Counted from the first letter of the stretch, positions 7,866 to 16,757 are shown. The stretch is 24,887 nucleotides of DNA from an uncultured Blautia sp. (GCA_934408705.1 CAKRVL010000031.1:1-24887), one strand, 5' to 3'. Notes: generated by a model not told the origin, from the sequence alone. Made by a program: numbers and translations.

Positions 7866-8879
7866 ATGCTGTTTGAAAAAACATACGGAATAGATCTTGG
7901 AAGCAGTTCTGTCAAGGTTTATTCCCTGATTCGAAATAAAAGCTACATTGAGAAAAACATGATTGCAGCCAAGGGCCGCAAAATCATAGCCGTGGGCAAC
8001 GAAGCGTATGAAATGTTTGAAAAAGCACCTTCTGACATTTCCGTAAGTTCGCCGATGGCTTTTGGTATGATAGCCAATCTGGAGCTGCAGGAAATCGTAC
8101 TTTACAGTATGATGAGAAAAATTGATAAAATTCTTGGAATAGGTTCTGTTATGTATTTTGCTGTACCTCTTGATATGACAGCCATCGAGAAAAGAGCTTA
8201 TTTCCAGGTGGCAAACGGTCACTGGCTGCGGAAGAACCGTGTTTATATGGTAGAGGCCCCCATTGCGGATGCCATTGCCATGGGCGTGGATCTGGAAAAT
8301 AACGCAGGAAGCATGATCGTAAATATTGGTGCCCAGAGTACCAATTTTTCCATTATTACCGGTGGAAGGATCATCATCAGTAAAAAAATTCCTATCGGTG
8401 GGCGCCAGATGAATGAGGCTGTGTGCAGTGAGGTACGCAAGCGCTACAATCTGCAGATTGGTACCCGCACAGGTAAACGCCTGAAGCTGGTAATGGGACG
8501 CCTTGCGGACCAGCATAAGCAGGCACGTAAGGTTGTAGGGATTGATAGTGTATCTGGTCTTCCAAGAGAAGAAGTTATCTCTGCTTATGTGGTAAATGCA
8601 GGGATCATGAATTGTGTCAATGAGATTGGAGCTCAGATGAAGGTATTTCTGGAGCGTATTCCTCCCCAGATTTCCTATCATATAGCCAAAGAGGGAATTT
8701 ATCTCACCGGCGGAAGCACCAGAATTTCCCATATTGATACATATCTGTCAGGCTATACCGGATATTCCTTTAACCTGTCAGATCTTTATGAGACCTCCTC
8801 AGTCAAGGGACTTGAGAAGATCATTCATGACAAAGAGCTTCGCAAGTGGGCTCAGCCCATTACACAAAGAAAATTATAG
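7866..8879 (+). CDS. mreB: Divergent MreB-like rod-shape determining protein
   Basis: This is an actin-like protein in the mreB position of a radC-mreBCD cluster, 337 residues, the normal MreB length. The phosphate-1 motif is GIDLGSSSVKVY (D10) instead of the usual GIDLGTANT form. The C-terminus has the MreB-typical ERIPPQISYHIAKEGIYLTGGS block. Key ATPase positions differ. The catalytic Glu of the EPMAAAIG motif is A131 (EAPIADAIA), and the Asp and Thr of the phosphate-2 motif DIGGGT are N153 and S158 (NIGAQS). It may bind nucleotide but hydrolyse it poorly. The phosphate-1 loop recalls PilM/FtsA relatives, but context and C-terminus favour MreB. The ribosome binding site AAGGGA precedes ATG 7866. 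Confidence 0.88.
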   Translation: MLFEKTYGIDLGSSSVKVYSLIRNKSYIEKNMIAAKGRKIIAVGNEAYEMFEKAPSDISVSSPMAFGMIANLELQEIVLYSMMRKIDKILGIGSVMYFAVPLDMTAIEKRAYFQVANGHWLRKNRVYMVEAPIADAIAMGVDLENNAGSMIVNIGAQSTNFSIITGGRIIISKKIPIGGRQMNEAVCSEVRKRYNLQIGTRTGKRLKLVMGRLADQHKQARKVVGIDSVSGLPREEVISAYVVNAGIMNCVNEIGAQMKVFLERIPPQISYHIAKEGIYLTGGSTRISHIDTYLSGYTGYSFNLSDLYETSSVKGLEKIIHDKELRKWAQPITQRKL

Positions 8880-8900
8880 ATTTTTTAGGGGTGCCATTTC

Positions 8901-9854
8901 ATGAAAAACCTTAAGAAAAAATTCCGATTTCGTATTAATCTGAAAAGTAAACATTTGCTGGCAATCATGACCTTTTTCTGCCTGTGCTGTATTGTAGCCA
9001 CCTTTGCCTCCGGCATTTCTACAGCACCTTTGCAGGAGACTGCAGGGATCGTTATAGTTCCCTTTGAAAAAAGCATTCAGAAAATCGGCTCCATGATCAA
9101 ATCCATGAGAGACAGCTTTCAAGACAAGCAGGATCTGCTTTTTGAAAATGAAGAGCTGAAAGCAGAAATTGATAGCCTTACCACACAGAACAATAAGCTG
9201 ATCCAGGATCAGGGTGAATACCAGAGACTGAAGGAGCTTTATAATCTGGACCAGACCTATGAAGACTATCCTAAGGTTGCAGCCACGATTATTTCCAAGG
9301 ATCCCGGCAACTGGTATGACACCTTTATGATCAATAAAGGCTCTAACGATGGAATCCGGGTTGACAATAACGTGATTGCAGGCAAAGGTCTTGTTGGGAT
9401 TGTCACAGAGGTAGGTGCATCCTGGGCTACAGTCCGGTCCATTATTGACGACAGCAGCAGTGTAAGTGCCATGACAGTAAGCACCTCAGATAACTGTATC
9501 GTAACTGGTGATCTGGAGCTTATAGATGAAGGAAAGCTCCGCTTCGAGCAGCTTTATGATCAGGAAGGCAAGGTTTCAGTAGGAGAACGTATTGTAACCT
9601 CTAATATCAGTGAAAAGTTTGTAGAAGGACTTTTTATCGGCTATGTAAGTGAGGTCCAGGTAGACAGTAATAACCTGACAAAAACAGGTACTATCGTTAC
9701 ACCTGTGGATTTCCTTCACCTGAAGGATGTGTTTGTTATCACTGTCAATAAGCAGGATATGATAGATGGAACTTCGTCAGTGGATAATTCCGGAACAGAG
9801 AGTTCTGACGGCAACACTGCTTCAGATGAACAGGAGGGTGCAGATGAAGAGTAA
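8901..9854 (+). CDS. mreC: Rod-shape determining protein MreC
   Basis: MreC is the bitopic elongasome scaffold that links MreB/MreD to PBP2 in the periplasm-equivalent space. The 317-residue product has a basic cytoplasmic N-terminus, one membrane segment at about residues 18-38, a coiled coil at about 60-115 rich in E/K/Q/L, and the MreC beta-domain (VAATIISKDPGNWYDTFMINKGSNDGI, then VVGLVG-type turns). The last 30 residues are Ser/Asp/Glu-rich and disordered. AGGGGTG at 8886-8892 is the likely ribosome binding site. Its 3' end overlaps mreD by 11 bases. Confidence 0.95.
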   Translation: MKNLKKKFRFRINLKSKHLLAIMTFFCLCCIVATFASGISTAPLQETAGIVIVPFEKSIQKIGSMIKSMRDSFQDKQDLLFENEELKAEIDSLTTQNNKLIQDQGEYQRLKELYNLDQTYEDYPKVAATIISKDPGNWYDTFMINKGSNDGIRVDNNVIAGKGLVGIVTEVGASWATVRSIIDDSSSVSAMTVSTSDNCIVTGDLELIDEGKLRFEQLYDQEGKVSVGERIVTSNISEKFVEGLFIGYVSEVQVDSNNLTKTGTIVTPVDFLHLKDVFVITVNKQDMIDGTSSVDNSGTESSDGNTASDEQEGADEE

Positions 9855-10371
9855 GATCGTGTTTTTTCTTACAATTATAATTTGTTTTCTTCTGCAGTGT
9901 ACGATTATGGATCTGATCTCTATTGGTTCTATAACGCCTAATCTGATGCTGGTTCTGTGTATTTCCATGGGACTTATGCGAGGACGCAAAAGCGGTCTCT
10001 GGACCGGCTTTTTCTCAGGGCTTTTTATAGACCTGTTTTTTGGCTCCATATTTGGCTTTTATGCTTTAATTTATATGTATATCGGCTATTTAAGCGGATA
10101 TGCACACAGGATCTATTATGATGATGATGTGAAGGTTCCTATGGTTCTGGCAGCTATTGCGGATCTTCTGTACAATCTGTCCGTTTACGGGCTTCAGTTT
10201 CTTCTCAGAGGACGGCTAGGACTTCGTGTCTACCTGTACAGGATCATCATCCCGGAAATGTTTTACACGGTATTTATTACCTTGATTGTATACCGGATTT
10301 TCCGTTACATTAACTATCGCTACATGAACATAACCAGGAAAGAAAGTGAGTCAATTTGGGTACTAAAATAA
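9844..10371 (+). CDS. mreD: Rod-shape determining protein MreD
   Basis: MreD is the small polytopic membrane partner of MreC. The 175-residue product has about five hydrophobic helices and the family-typical TPNLMLVLCISMGLMRGRKSG and FFSGLFIDLFFGSIFG segments. ATG 9844 is chosen because AGGAGGG at 9833-9839 lies just upstream. A longer open frame reaches back to 9766 within mreC, but that N-terminus is polar and unlike MreD. The gene overlaps mreC at its 5' end and PBP2 at its 3' end, so translation is probably coupled. Confidence 0.92.
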   Translation: MKSKIVFFLTIIICFLLQCTIMDLISIGSITPNLMLVLCISMGLMRGRKSGLWTGFFSGLFIDLFFGSIFGFYALIYMYIGYLSGYAHRIYYDDDVKVPMVLAAIADLLYNLSVYGLQFLLRGRLGLRVYLYRIIIPEMFYTVFITLIVYRIFRYINYRYMNITRKESESIWVLK

Positions 10372-13253
10372 AACGAATTTTCAAGAAAATCAGTTTAAAA
10401 CGAACAACCGTCCTGATTCTGACCTTTGTACTGATGTCAGTTATCCTGGTACGAAGGCTCTTTGACCTTCAGATTATCCAGGGAGAAGATTATATCAGCA
10501 AGTTTCAGGCAAGAACGACCAAAGAGCGTGTAATTAAGAGCACACGCGGAAATATTCTTGACAGAAACGGGGATATCCTTGCGTCTAACGTCCTTTCCTA
10601 TTCCTTGACGCTTGAGGATAACGGAACGTATACTTCCACAAGGGAAAAGAACCTTACCTTAAATGGTGTTGCTTATCAGGTGTTGAAGATCCTTCACAAT
10701 AATGGAGATGATATCACACATTCCTTTCATATTGTTGTTGATAAAAATGGAGAGTATGCCTTTGATGTTGCAGAGGGATTTACCCTGAACCGTTTCCGTG
10801 CAGATATTTACGGACAGGCTCTGATTGACGATCTGAAGGATGAACAAAAGAGTGCAACCGCTGACCAGATGATGGATTTTCTTACTGGCACCCAGAAATT
10901 CTCCATTGTCTTGGATGGTGACAACGCATATACAGAGGACGAGCTGACCTCTCATGGACTGCCTCTTACTCTCACCAAACAGGAAATTCTGGATATTGCC
11001 ACTATCCGATATGAACTGAATACCAACAGCTTCAAAAAATACATGCAGGTTACCATTGCCACTAACGTAAGTGAGAAGTCGGTAGCCGCTATCATGGAGA
11101 ATAAAACAGGACTTCAGGGAATCGATGTAGTGGAAGATTCTATCCGCCAGTATATTGATGATGAAAGTATGGCACCGATTCTCGGCTACATAGGAAAGGC
11201 TTCTTCTGAGGAGCTGGCAGAGCTTCGCAAACAGAATCCTGATTATTCCAATGACGCCATTGTTGGTAAAGCAGGAATCGAACAGTACATGGAGCTGACA
11301 CTTCAGGGAACCGACGGTAAAGAAACTGTTTCCGTTGATAATCTTGGAAAGGTTCTGAAAATTGATGAAGACACCAAGGTAGAACCAATTGCTGGAAATG
11401 ATGTACAGCTTACAATTGAAACTGACTGGCAGTCTGCAATCTACCAGATTCTGAAGCAGCGTATAGCCGGTGTGCTTCTGACGAAAATAGATGCTGCGAA
11501 AACCTTTGATTATACCTATGTAACAGATGCCAGCCAAATACGTATTCCTATTTATGATGTATATAATGCCCTGGTTTCCAACAGTGTGATCGACATTAAT
11601 AAATTCAGTGACGAAGATGCCTCTGCTACAGAAAAAAATTTATATGCCAAATTTCAACAAAAGCAGCAGAGAGTTTTTGATACAATAAGCTCGAAGCTGA
11701 ATGGCTCCAATCCACCTGCATACAAAGATGAGGATGCGGAGACACAGGAATACCTGTCTTATATCTGTAATGATCTCCTTAGAGATACTCTTGGGATTAT
11801 TTCCAAGGATGCCATAGACACCTCAGATGATATCTATAAGGCATGGACGACAGAAGAAAGCATCAGCCTTAAGGATTACCTGACTTATGCCACAAGTCAG
11901 GGCTGGATCGATATCACCAGCTTTTCCCCAGAGGGTGAATATCTGGACTCCCAGGAGATTTATCAGGCGCTGACTTCATATATTATTGATTATCTCAGCA
12001 CAGATACCGGTTTCTCCAAACTGCTTTATAAATATATGCTTTTGGAGGATACCATCTCCGGGCAGGAGCTTTGTCTGGTGCTTTACGAACAGGGTGTTCT
12101 GGACAAGGAAGACGGCACATATGAAAGTCTGGCATCCGGAGCAATGGGCGCATACGATTTCATGATCAATAAGATCTATAATCTGGAAATAGAACCTGCA
12201 CAGCTGGCATTAATGCCTTGCTCCGCATCTGCAGTAGTTGTAGATGTAAAAACAGGAGATGTTGTAGCATTAGTTTCTTATCCCGGTTATGACAATAATC
12301 GTCTTACTAATGATATGGATACAGATTATTATGCCAAGCTGGCTCTTGACCAGTCCAGTCCGTTCTTTAACAAAGCGACTCAGCAGACGACTGCTCCGGG
12401 TTCTACCTTGAAGCTGCTTTCTGCAATCGCAGGAATGGAAGAGGGCGTTATTGATGAAGGTACTTATATTGAATGTACCGGAACCTTTGATTATGTCGAT
12501 CCGCCAATTAACTGCTGGTACAGAAACGGCCACGGAAGCCTCGACATCCGTACTGCAATTGAACAGTCCTGTAACTACTTCTTTAATATGATAGGTTTTC
12601 AGCTGGGAAAAGTTGGTGATAATGAATTTTCAGAAGTACAGAGTCTGAACAAGCTTCAGGAATACGCCTCTTTGATCGGTCTGGATCAGAAGACCGGAAT
12701 CGAACTCTCTGAGGCAACGCCAAAGGTTTCCGATGCAAAGGCAGTTCCATCTTACATGGGACAGGGAAATAACCTGTTTACCACATCACAGCTGGCTCGT
12801 TATGCCACTGTTATGGCTACCTCCGGGAATGTATTTAAGCTGACACTTTTGGATAAAATATCTGATCCTAAGGGAAATGTAATACAGGAATATGAGTCGG
12901 AGATTCAGGATGTGGCAAATATTTCCTCAAATATCTGGGATGTAATCCATGACGGTATGCGTCGTGTAATTCAGACACACTCACAGTTTGACGGTCTTGG
13001 AATAGAGGTAGCCGGCAAAACCGGTACAGCTGAGTTAGATCTGCGCCATCCTAACCACGGTCTTTTTATCGGTTATGCACCGGCATCCGATCCGGAGTAC
13101 GCCGTTGCCATCCGTATTGCAAATGGTTACAGCTCCGGTAATGCATGTCTGATTGCTAATGATATTTTTAAATATATGTACAATCTTGCAGATAAAGATT
13201 CTATTCTCACAGGTATTGCTTCTACAGATACCAGTGATACATCGAATGACTAA
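10356..13253 (+). CDS. mrdA: Penicillin-binding protein 2 (class B transpeptidase) with large insertion
   Basis: This is the elongation-specific D,D-transpeptidase that cross-links peptidoglycan with RodA. The N-terminal membrane anchor spans about residues 16-36. The PBP dimerisation/pedestal domain follows (STRGNILDRNG near 62-72). The transpeptidase domain has STLK (catalytic S683), SCN (S738-N740) and KTG (K888). At 965 residues it is about 300 longer than a typical PBP2. Most of the excess is an insertion at about 375-600, between the QSAIYQILKQR helix and the first transpeptidase strand MPCSASAVVVDVKTG. The start is TTG 10356 with AAGTGAG upstream. The next in-frame ATG (10434) would cut the membrane anchor, so TTG is preferred. 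It overlaps mreD by 16 bases. Confidence 0.93.
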   Translation: MGTKIKRIFKKISLKRTTVLILTFVLMSVILVRRLFDLQIIQGEDYISKFQARTTKERVIKSTRGNILDRNGDILASNVLSYSLTLEDNGTYTSTREKNLTLNGVAYQVLKILHNNGDDITHSFHIVVDKNGEYAFDVAEGFTLNRFRADIYGQALIDDLKDEQKSATADQMMDFLTGTQKFSIVLDGDNAYTEDELTSHGLPLTLTKQEILDIATIRYELNTNSFKKYMQVTIATNVSEKSVAAIMENKTGLQGIDVVEDSIRQYIDDESMAPILGYIGKASSEELAELRKQNPDYSNDAIVGKAGIEQYMELTLQGTDGKETVSVDNLGKVLKIDEDTKVEPIAGNDVQLTIETDWQSAIYQILKQRIAGVLLTKIDAAKTFDYTYVTDASQIRIPIYDVYNALVSNSVIDINKFSDEDASATEKNLYAKFQQKQQRVFDTISSKLNGSNPPAYKDEDAETQEYLSYICNDLLRDTLGIISKDAIDTSDDIYKAWTTEESISLKDYLTYATSQGWIDITSFSPEGEYLDSQEIYQALTSYIIDYLSTDTGFSKLLYKYMLLEDTISGQELCLVLYEQGVLDKEDGTYESLASGAMGAYDFMINKIYNLEIEPAQLALMPCSASAVVVDVKTGDVVALVSYPGYDNNRLTNDMDTDYYAKLALDQSSPFFNKATQQTTAPGSTLKLLSAIAGMEEGVIDEGTYIECTGTFDYVDPPINCWYRNGHGSLDIRTAIEQSCNYFFNMIGFQLGKVGDNEFSEVQSLNKLQEYASLIGLDQKTGIELSEATPKVSDAKAVPSYMGQGNNLFTTSQLARYATVMATSGNVFKLTLLDKISDPKGNVIQEYESEIQDVANISSNIWDVIHDGMRRVIQTHSQFDGLGIEVAGKTGTAELDLRHPNHGLFIGYAPASDPEYAVAIRIANGYSSGNACLIANDIFKYMYNLADKDSILTGIASTDTSDTSND

Positions 13254-13262
13254 GTAATGATC

Positions 13263-13291
13263 ATGCCTGTCGGAAGTGCTCCGGCAGGCAT
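13263..13291 (+). promoter_or_regulatory. Strong hairpin between PBP2 and minD
   Basis: ATGCCTGTCGGA (13263-13274) pairs along its whole length with TCCGGCAGGCAT (13280-13291), with one G-T wobble and a 5-base loop AGTGC. No T-run follows, so it is not a canonical intrinsic terminator. It could be a processing or stability element that sets different PBP2 and MinD levels, or a partial terminator. It sits in the 96-bp gap where minC lies in related clusters. Confidence 0.6.
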
Positions 13292-13349
13292 ATCCGTAAG
13301 AGAAATACCAGAATTTTGGAACATTTTTGTTTAGGAGGAATCAGAAGAA

Positions 13350-14132
13350 ATGGGTGAAGTCATTGTCATTACATCCGGAAAAGGCGGTGTTGGAAAGACA
13401 ACTACTGTTGCCAATATTGGAACCGGACTGGCTATGATGGGGAAGAAAACTGTGGTTGTGGACACAGATATCGGTCTTCGTAATCTGGATGTTGTTCTCG
13501 GATTAGAGAACCGGATCGTGTACAACCTGGTGGATGTAGTAAATGGAAGCTGCCGCCTGAAGCAGGCTCTGATCAGGGACAAGCGTCATCCTGAGCTGTA
13601 TCTGCTGCCTTCCGCTCAGACTAAGGATAAAACTGCTGTATCACCGGAGCAGATGATCAAGCTGACCGATGATTTAAGAGAAGAGTTTGACTACATTCTG
13701 CTGGACTGTCCGGCAGGGATCGAACAGGGCTTTAAAAACGCCATTGCAGGGGCTGATAAGGCTCTTGTAGTAACTACGCCGGAGGTATCTGCAATCCGCG
13801 ATGCTGACCGTATTATCGGCCTTCTGGAGGCAAATGACCTGCGGGATATCCACCTGATCATAAACCGCCTTCGTCCGGATATGATTGCCCGGGGCGATAT
13901 GATGTCTGTTGACGATGTAACCGAAATTCTTGCAGTTGACCTGATCGGAACACTTCTGGATGATGAACAGATCGTGGTTGCAACTAATCAGGGCGAACCT
14001 CTTTCCGGGAAAAGCTCCCAGGCAGAAGAGGAGTACCGTAATATCTGCAAGCGGCTTATGGGTGAGGATGTTCCATTTGTAGACATCAGACAGAAGAAAG
14101 GAATGTTCTCAAGATTATTTAAGAGATATTAA
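13350..14132 (+). CDS. minD: Septum-site determining ATPase MinD
   Basis: MinD is the membrane-cycling ATPase of the division-site placement system. The 260-residue product has the deviant Walker A SGKGGVGKTTT (K11 and K16), the DTDIGLRNLDVVLGLE switch region and DYILLDCPAGIE as Walker B. The C-terminal amphipathic membrane-targeting helix is visible (KKGMFSRLFKRY). AGGAGG at 13334-13339 supports ATG 13350. It is followed by minE, but no minC is found in the window, so its usual division-inhibitor partner must be encoded elsewhere, replaced or missing. Confidence 0.97.
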   Translation: MGEVIVITSGKGGVGKTTTVANIGTGLAMMGKKTVVVDTDIGLRNLDVVLGLENRIVYNLVDVVNGSCRLKQALIRDKRHPELYLLPSAQTKDKTAVSPEQMIKLTDDLREEFDYILLDCPAGIEQGFKNAIAGADKALVVTTPEVSAIRDADRIIGLLEANDLRDIHLIINRLRPDMIARGDMMSVDDVTEILAVDLIGTLLDDEQIVVATNQGEPLSGKSSQAEEEYRNICKRLMGEDVPFVDIRQKKGMFSRLFKRY

Positions 14133-14168
14133 TATTGTTTCAGACTAATATTTATGGAGGGAATTCCC

Positions 14169-14411
14169 ATGAAGACCTTTTTACATGAAAAAAGGCGCTC
14201 TGCAGGATATGCCCGTGACAGAATGAAGCTTCTCCTGATCTCAGAACGCATAGAATGCTCTCCACAAATGATGAAAATGTTAAAAAGTGACCTGGTACAT
14301 ACAGTAAAGAAGTATGTAACCATTGAGGAGAATAAAGTAAAAATACAGATTTCACAGGAACCGCCGGTACTCATGGCATATATTCCTGTGTTAACAAAAA
14401 AGGACAGATAA
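14169..14411 (+). CDS. minE: Cell division topological specificity factor MinE
   Basis: MinE stimulates MinD ATPase and drives its release from the membrane. The 80-residue product fits the family (about 80-90). It shows the anti-MinCD helix region (SAGYARDRMKLLLISERIECSPQ split across residues 11-33) and the C-terminal topological-specificity part (VHTVKKYVTIEENKVKIQI). ATG 14169 is preferred over the upstream ATG 14154, because GGAGGG (14157-14162) is correctly spaced for the former and overlaps the latter. It starts 36 bases after minD and ends 4 bases before rodA. Confidence 0.93.
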   Translation: MKTFLHEKRRSAGYARDRMKLLLISERIECSPQMMKMLKSDLVHTVKKYVTIEENKVKIQISQEPPVLMAYIPVLTKKDR

Positions 14412-14415
14412 ATTT

Positions 14416-15576
14416 ATGATTAAACAGTATAAGCTACGTTTTTACAATTTCAAACTGGTAATTCTCCTGACAGCAATCAGTTTGTTTGGAGTACAGCTGG
14501 TAGCCAGTGCATCACCAGATCTCCGGAACAAGCAGCTTCTGGGTGTGGCGATGGGACTTGTGCTTCTGGTGATCCTGTCATTAATGGACTATTCCTGGAT
14601 CCTGAATTTCCAGTGGATCATGTATGGATTTAACCTGCTTATGCTTATCGGCGTGCGATTATTCGGAAGTGAAGCCGGTGGTGCGTCCAGATGGCTGGAT
14701 ATCGGTGGTTTCCGTTTTCAGCCTACTGAACTATCCAAGATTATTATTATACTGTTTTTTGCTAAATTTTTCATGGATCATGAGGATGACATCAATACCT
14801 TCCGGGTATTGGCTGAATCCGTAGTTCTCCTAGCAGTACCGCTGGCTCTTATTTATGCACAGCCGGATATGAAGAATACAATTACTGTAACTATTATTTT
14901 CTGTATCCTGCTGTATGTGGCAGGACTGAGCTACAAGATCATTGGAGGCGCCATTCTGATCGCAGTCCCTCTTTTGATCATTTTTCTATCCATTGTTGTG
15001 CAGCCGGATCAGACACTGATTAAGGATTATCAGAGAACCCGTATCATGTCCTTCCTTTATCCGGAAAACGAAGAATATCAGGAGAATATTGAACAGCAAA
15101 ATAACTCAAAAACTGCCATTGCCTCCGGCGAGCTGGTAGGGAAGAAATTCACAGGAGATGACCAGGTATCCTCTGTAAATGCAGGTAACTTCGTAGCAGA
15201 GAACCAGACAGACTTTATTTTTGCAGTTGCAGGAGAGGAGTATGGTTTTATAGGGTGCACTTCACTTGTTATCCTGCTTCTGTTGATTTCCATAGAATGT
15301 ATCAGAATGAGTCTGAGAGCCAAGGACCTTTCCGGAAAGATCGTCTGCTGTGGAGTTGGCAGTATTGTAGCTATACAGAGCTTTCTGAATATCTGTGTTG
15401 CAACGGGACTGGCGCCTAATACCGGTACGCCGCTGCCTTTTGTCAGTTATGGTCTGACCTCTCTTGTCAGTCTGTATATCGGTATGGGGCTGGTAATGAA
15501 TGTAGGTTTGCAAAGCAGCACGTATAATAAAGAACTCAGAAAAAAAGAAATTGATAAGAAAGAGGAATACTTATGA
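14416..15576 (+). CDS. rodA: Peptidoglycan glycosyltransferase RodA (SEDS family)
   Basis: This SEDS-family integral membrane glycosyltransferase polymerises lipid II and partners with PBP2. The 386-residue product has about ten hydrophobic helices. Family motifs are GGASRWLDIGGFRFQPTELSK, AQPDMKNT (usual QPDLGT), the extracellular loop ENQTDFIFAVAGEEYGFIG with the conserved Asp, and the C-terminal TGTPLPFVSYGLTSL (usual SYGGSS). The variant residues are modest and do not remove the loop Asp. FtsW or SpoVE are possible alternatives, but adjacency to mreBCD and PBP2 favours RodA. Its stop overlaps the next gene's ATG (ATGA, 4 bases). Confidence 0.93.
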   Translation: MIKQYKLRFYNFKLVILLTAISLFGVQLVASASPDLRNKQLLGVAMGLVLLVILSLMDYSWILNFQWIMYGFNLLMLIGVRLFGSEAGGASRWLDIGGFRFQPTELSKIIIILFFAKFFMDHEDDINTFRVLAESVVLLAVPLALIYAQPDMKNTITVTIIFCILLYVAGLSYKIIGGAILIAVPLLIIFLSIVVQPDQTLIKDYQRTRIMSFLYPENEEYQENIEQQNNSKTAIASGELVGKKFTGDDQVSSVNAGNFVAENQTDFIFAVAGEEYGFIGCTSLVILLLLISIECIRMSLRAKDLSGKIVCCGVGSIVAIQSFLNICVATGLAPNTGTPLPFVSYGLTSLVSLYIGMGLVMNVGLQSSTYNKELRKKEIDKKEEYL

Positions 15577-16628
15577 CAGCTGCAAAAAAAAATAATTCCA
15601 GGCGTAAATCCACAAAGTACCGTAACGCAAGAAGGAAGAGAATACGAAATACCGTTCTTCTGCTGATTCTTCTGTGCGCACTTTGCGGGGCTGGAATCGG
15701 AGTTATTTATCTGCTCCGAAATGAAAATATATTCAGTCAGTTAAATGAACCTTATACAGCTTCCAGGGAATTTTCCGGAAAGCTTACTGATTCTGACAAT
15801 CTGCGCGCTGACAGCTTTGCAAAAAATCTGTGCGTAGTTGTATCTGATGTCCCTATGGACGGTGTTTCTCTTGGCGAAAAACAGAAGGGACTCCTTCTGG
15901 ACCTGGATGACCGAAAGGTACTTTATTCCAAGCAGGCTTTACAGAAGGTATATCCTGCAAGTATTACAAAGATAATGACAGCTATGCTTGCACTGAAATA
16001 TGGCAATATGAATGATGTGGTGACCATTACCCAGGAGAACCTGAATCTGGAAGAAGGCTCTCAGGTCTGTGGTTTCTGGGCTGGTGACCAGGTAACTATG
16101 GATCAGCTTCTTCACTGTCTTCTGGTTTACTCCGGCAATGATGCAGCAGCCGCTATTGCAGAGCATATCGGTGGCTCTACAGAAGGCTTTGTGGAAATGA
16201 TGAACAGTTATGCCAGGGAGCTGGGCTGTACAGGAACTCATTTTACAAATCCTCATGGCTTGCAGGATGAGAACCATTATACTACACCTTATGATATCTA
16301 CCTGATGTTAAAAGAAGCATTAAATTATCCTGAATTTACCCAGATTACCCAGTCTGGCTCCTATACTGTAGAATATACGCATGCAGATGGAAGCAGCGCA
16401 AGTACCACCTTACTTGCTACAGATCATTATCTGACCGGAGAAGCAACCCCACCTAAGAATGTAACCGTTCTGGGAGGTAAAACCGGTACAACAGACAACG
16501 CAGGTAACTGTCTTGCTTTACTTAGCCAGAATGCTTATGGAAAGCCTTATATTTCCATTGTAATGGGGGCTTCCACCAAAGATGAGCTTTATACACAGAT
16601 GTCCTCTCTGTTACAGAATATTAATTAA
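15573..16628 (+). CDS. D-alanyl-D-alanine carboxypeptidase (DacA/PBP5-like, peptidase S11)
   Basis: This low-molecular-weight PBP trims the terminal D-Ala from peptidoglycan pentapeptides. The 351-residue product has a very basic N-terminus, a membrane segment at about residues 26-48 and an extracellular S11 domain. Catalytic motifs are SITK (S130-K133), SGN (S187-N189) and KTG (K303-G305). The C-terminal beta domain and amphipathic anchor of DacA are absent. Membrane attachment is therefore by the N-terminal helix rather than by the usual C-terminus. Its ATG overlaps the rodA stop by 4 bases, so the two should be translationally coupled; it is the last gene of the shape cluster. Confidence 0.92.
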   Translation: MTAAKKNNSRRKSTKYRNARRKRIRNTVLLLILLCALCGAGIGVIYLLRNENIFSQLNEPYTASREFSGKLTDSDNLRADSFAKNLCVVVSDVPMDGVSLGEKQKGLLLDLDDRKVLYSKQALQKVYPASITKIMTAMLALKYGNMNDVVTITQENLNLEEGSQVCGFWAGDQVTMDQLLHCLLVYSGNDAAAAIAEHIGGSTEGFVEMMNSYARELGCTGTHFTNPHGLQDENHYTTPYDIYLMLKEALNYPEFTQITQSGSYTVEYTHADGSSASTTLLATDHYLTGEATPPKNVTVLGGKTGTTDNAGNCLALLSQNAYGKPYISIVMGASTKDELYTQMSSLLQNIN

Positions 16629-16757
16629 TCTTCAGCTTCCGGGATAATTGCTGCATGTCCTTCGAACACAGACACTGTACCTATAATAAAGATAATCAGC
16701 AAAAATATGAATCGTAGCCACAATTGAGAAAAATAGACATAAATATTAAAAAAACTC
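16629..16757. other. AT-rich intergenic stretch after the carboxypeptidase gene
   Basis: These 129 bases hold no convincing ORF or strong hairpin terminator. Transcripts of the shape operon may end diffusely here or be read through to the small P-loop gene. Confidence 0.5.

Noticed and set aside
7791..8732. Long open frame (313 codons) on the minus strand opposite mreB
   Set aside because: It lacks a ribosome binding site, its translation resembles no family, and the + strand frame is a clear MreB. It is a composition shadow.
9766..9843. Upstream extension of mreD into mreC
   Set aside because: The added residues are polar and unlike MreD, whereas AGGAGGG directly precedes ATG 9844.
10659..11537. 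Minus-strand open frame of 292 codons opposite PBP2
   Set aside because: It is antisense to a conserved pedestal domain, has no start signals and no recognisable protein motifs.
13263..13291. Hairpin after PBP2 as a full intrinsic terminator
   Set aside because: The stem is strong, but no T-run follows and minD downstream has no obvious promoter of its own.
14154..14168. Earlier minE start at ATG 14154
   Set aside because: The GGAGGG ribosome binding site overlaps this codon and is correctly spaced only for ATG 14169.
16661..16687. Possible second promoter (TTCGAA and TATAAT) upstream of the small P-loop gene
   Set aside because: The spacer is only 15 bases and the -35 is poor; the promoter at 16758-16786 is much better and closer.
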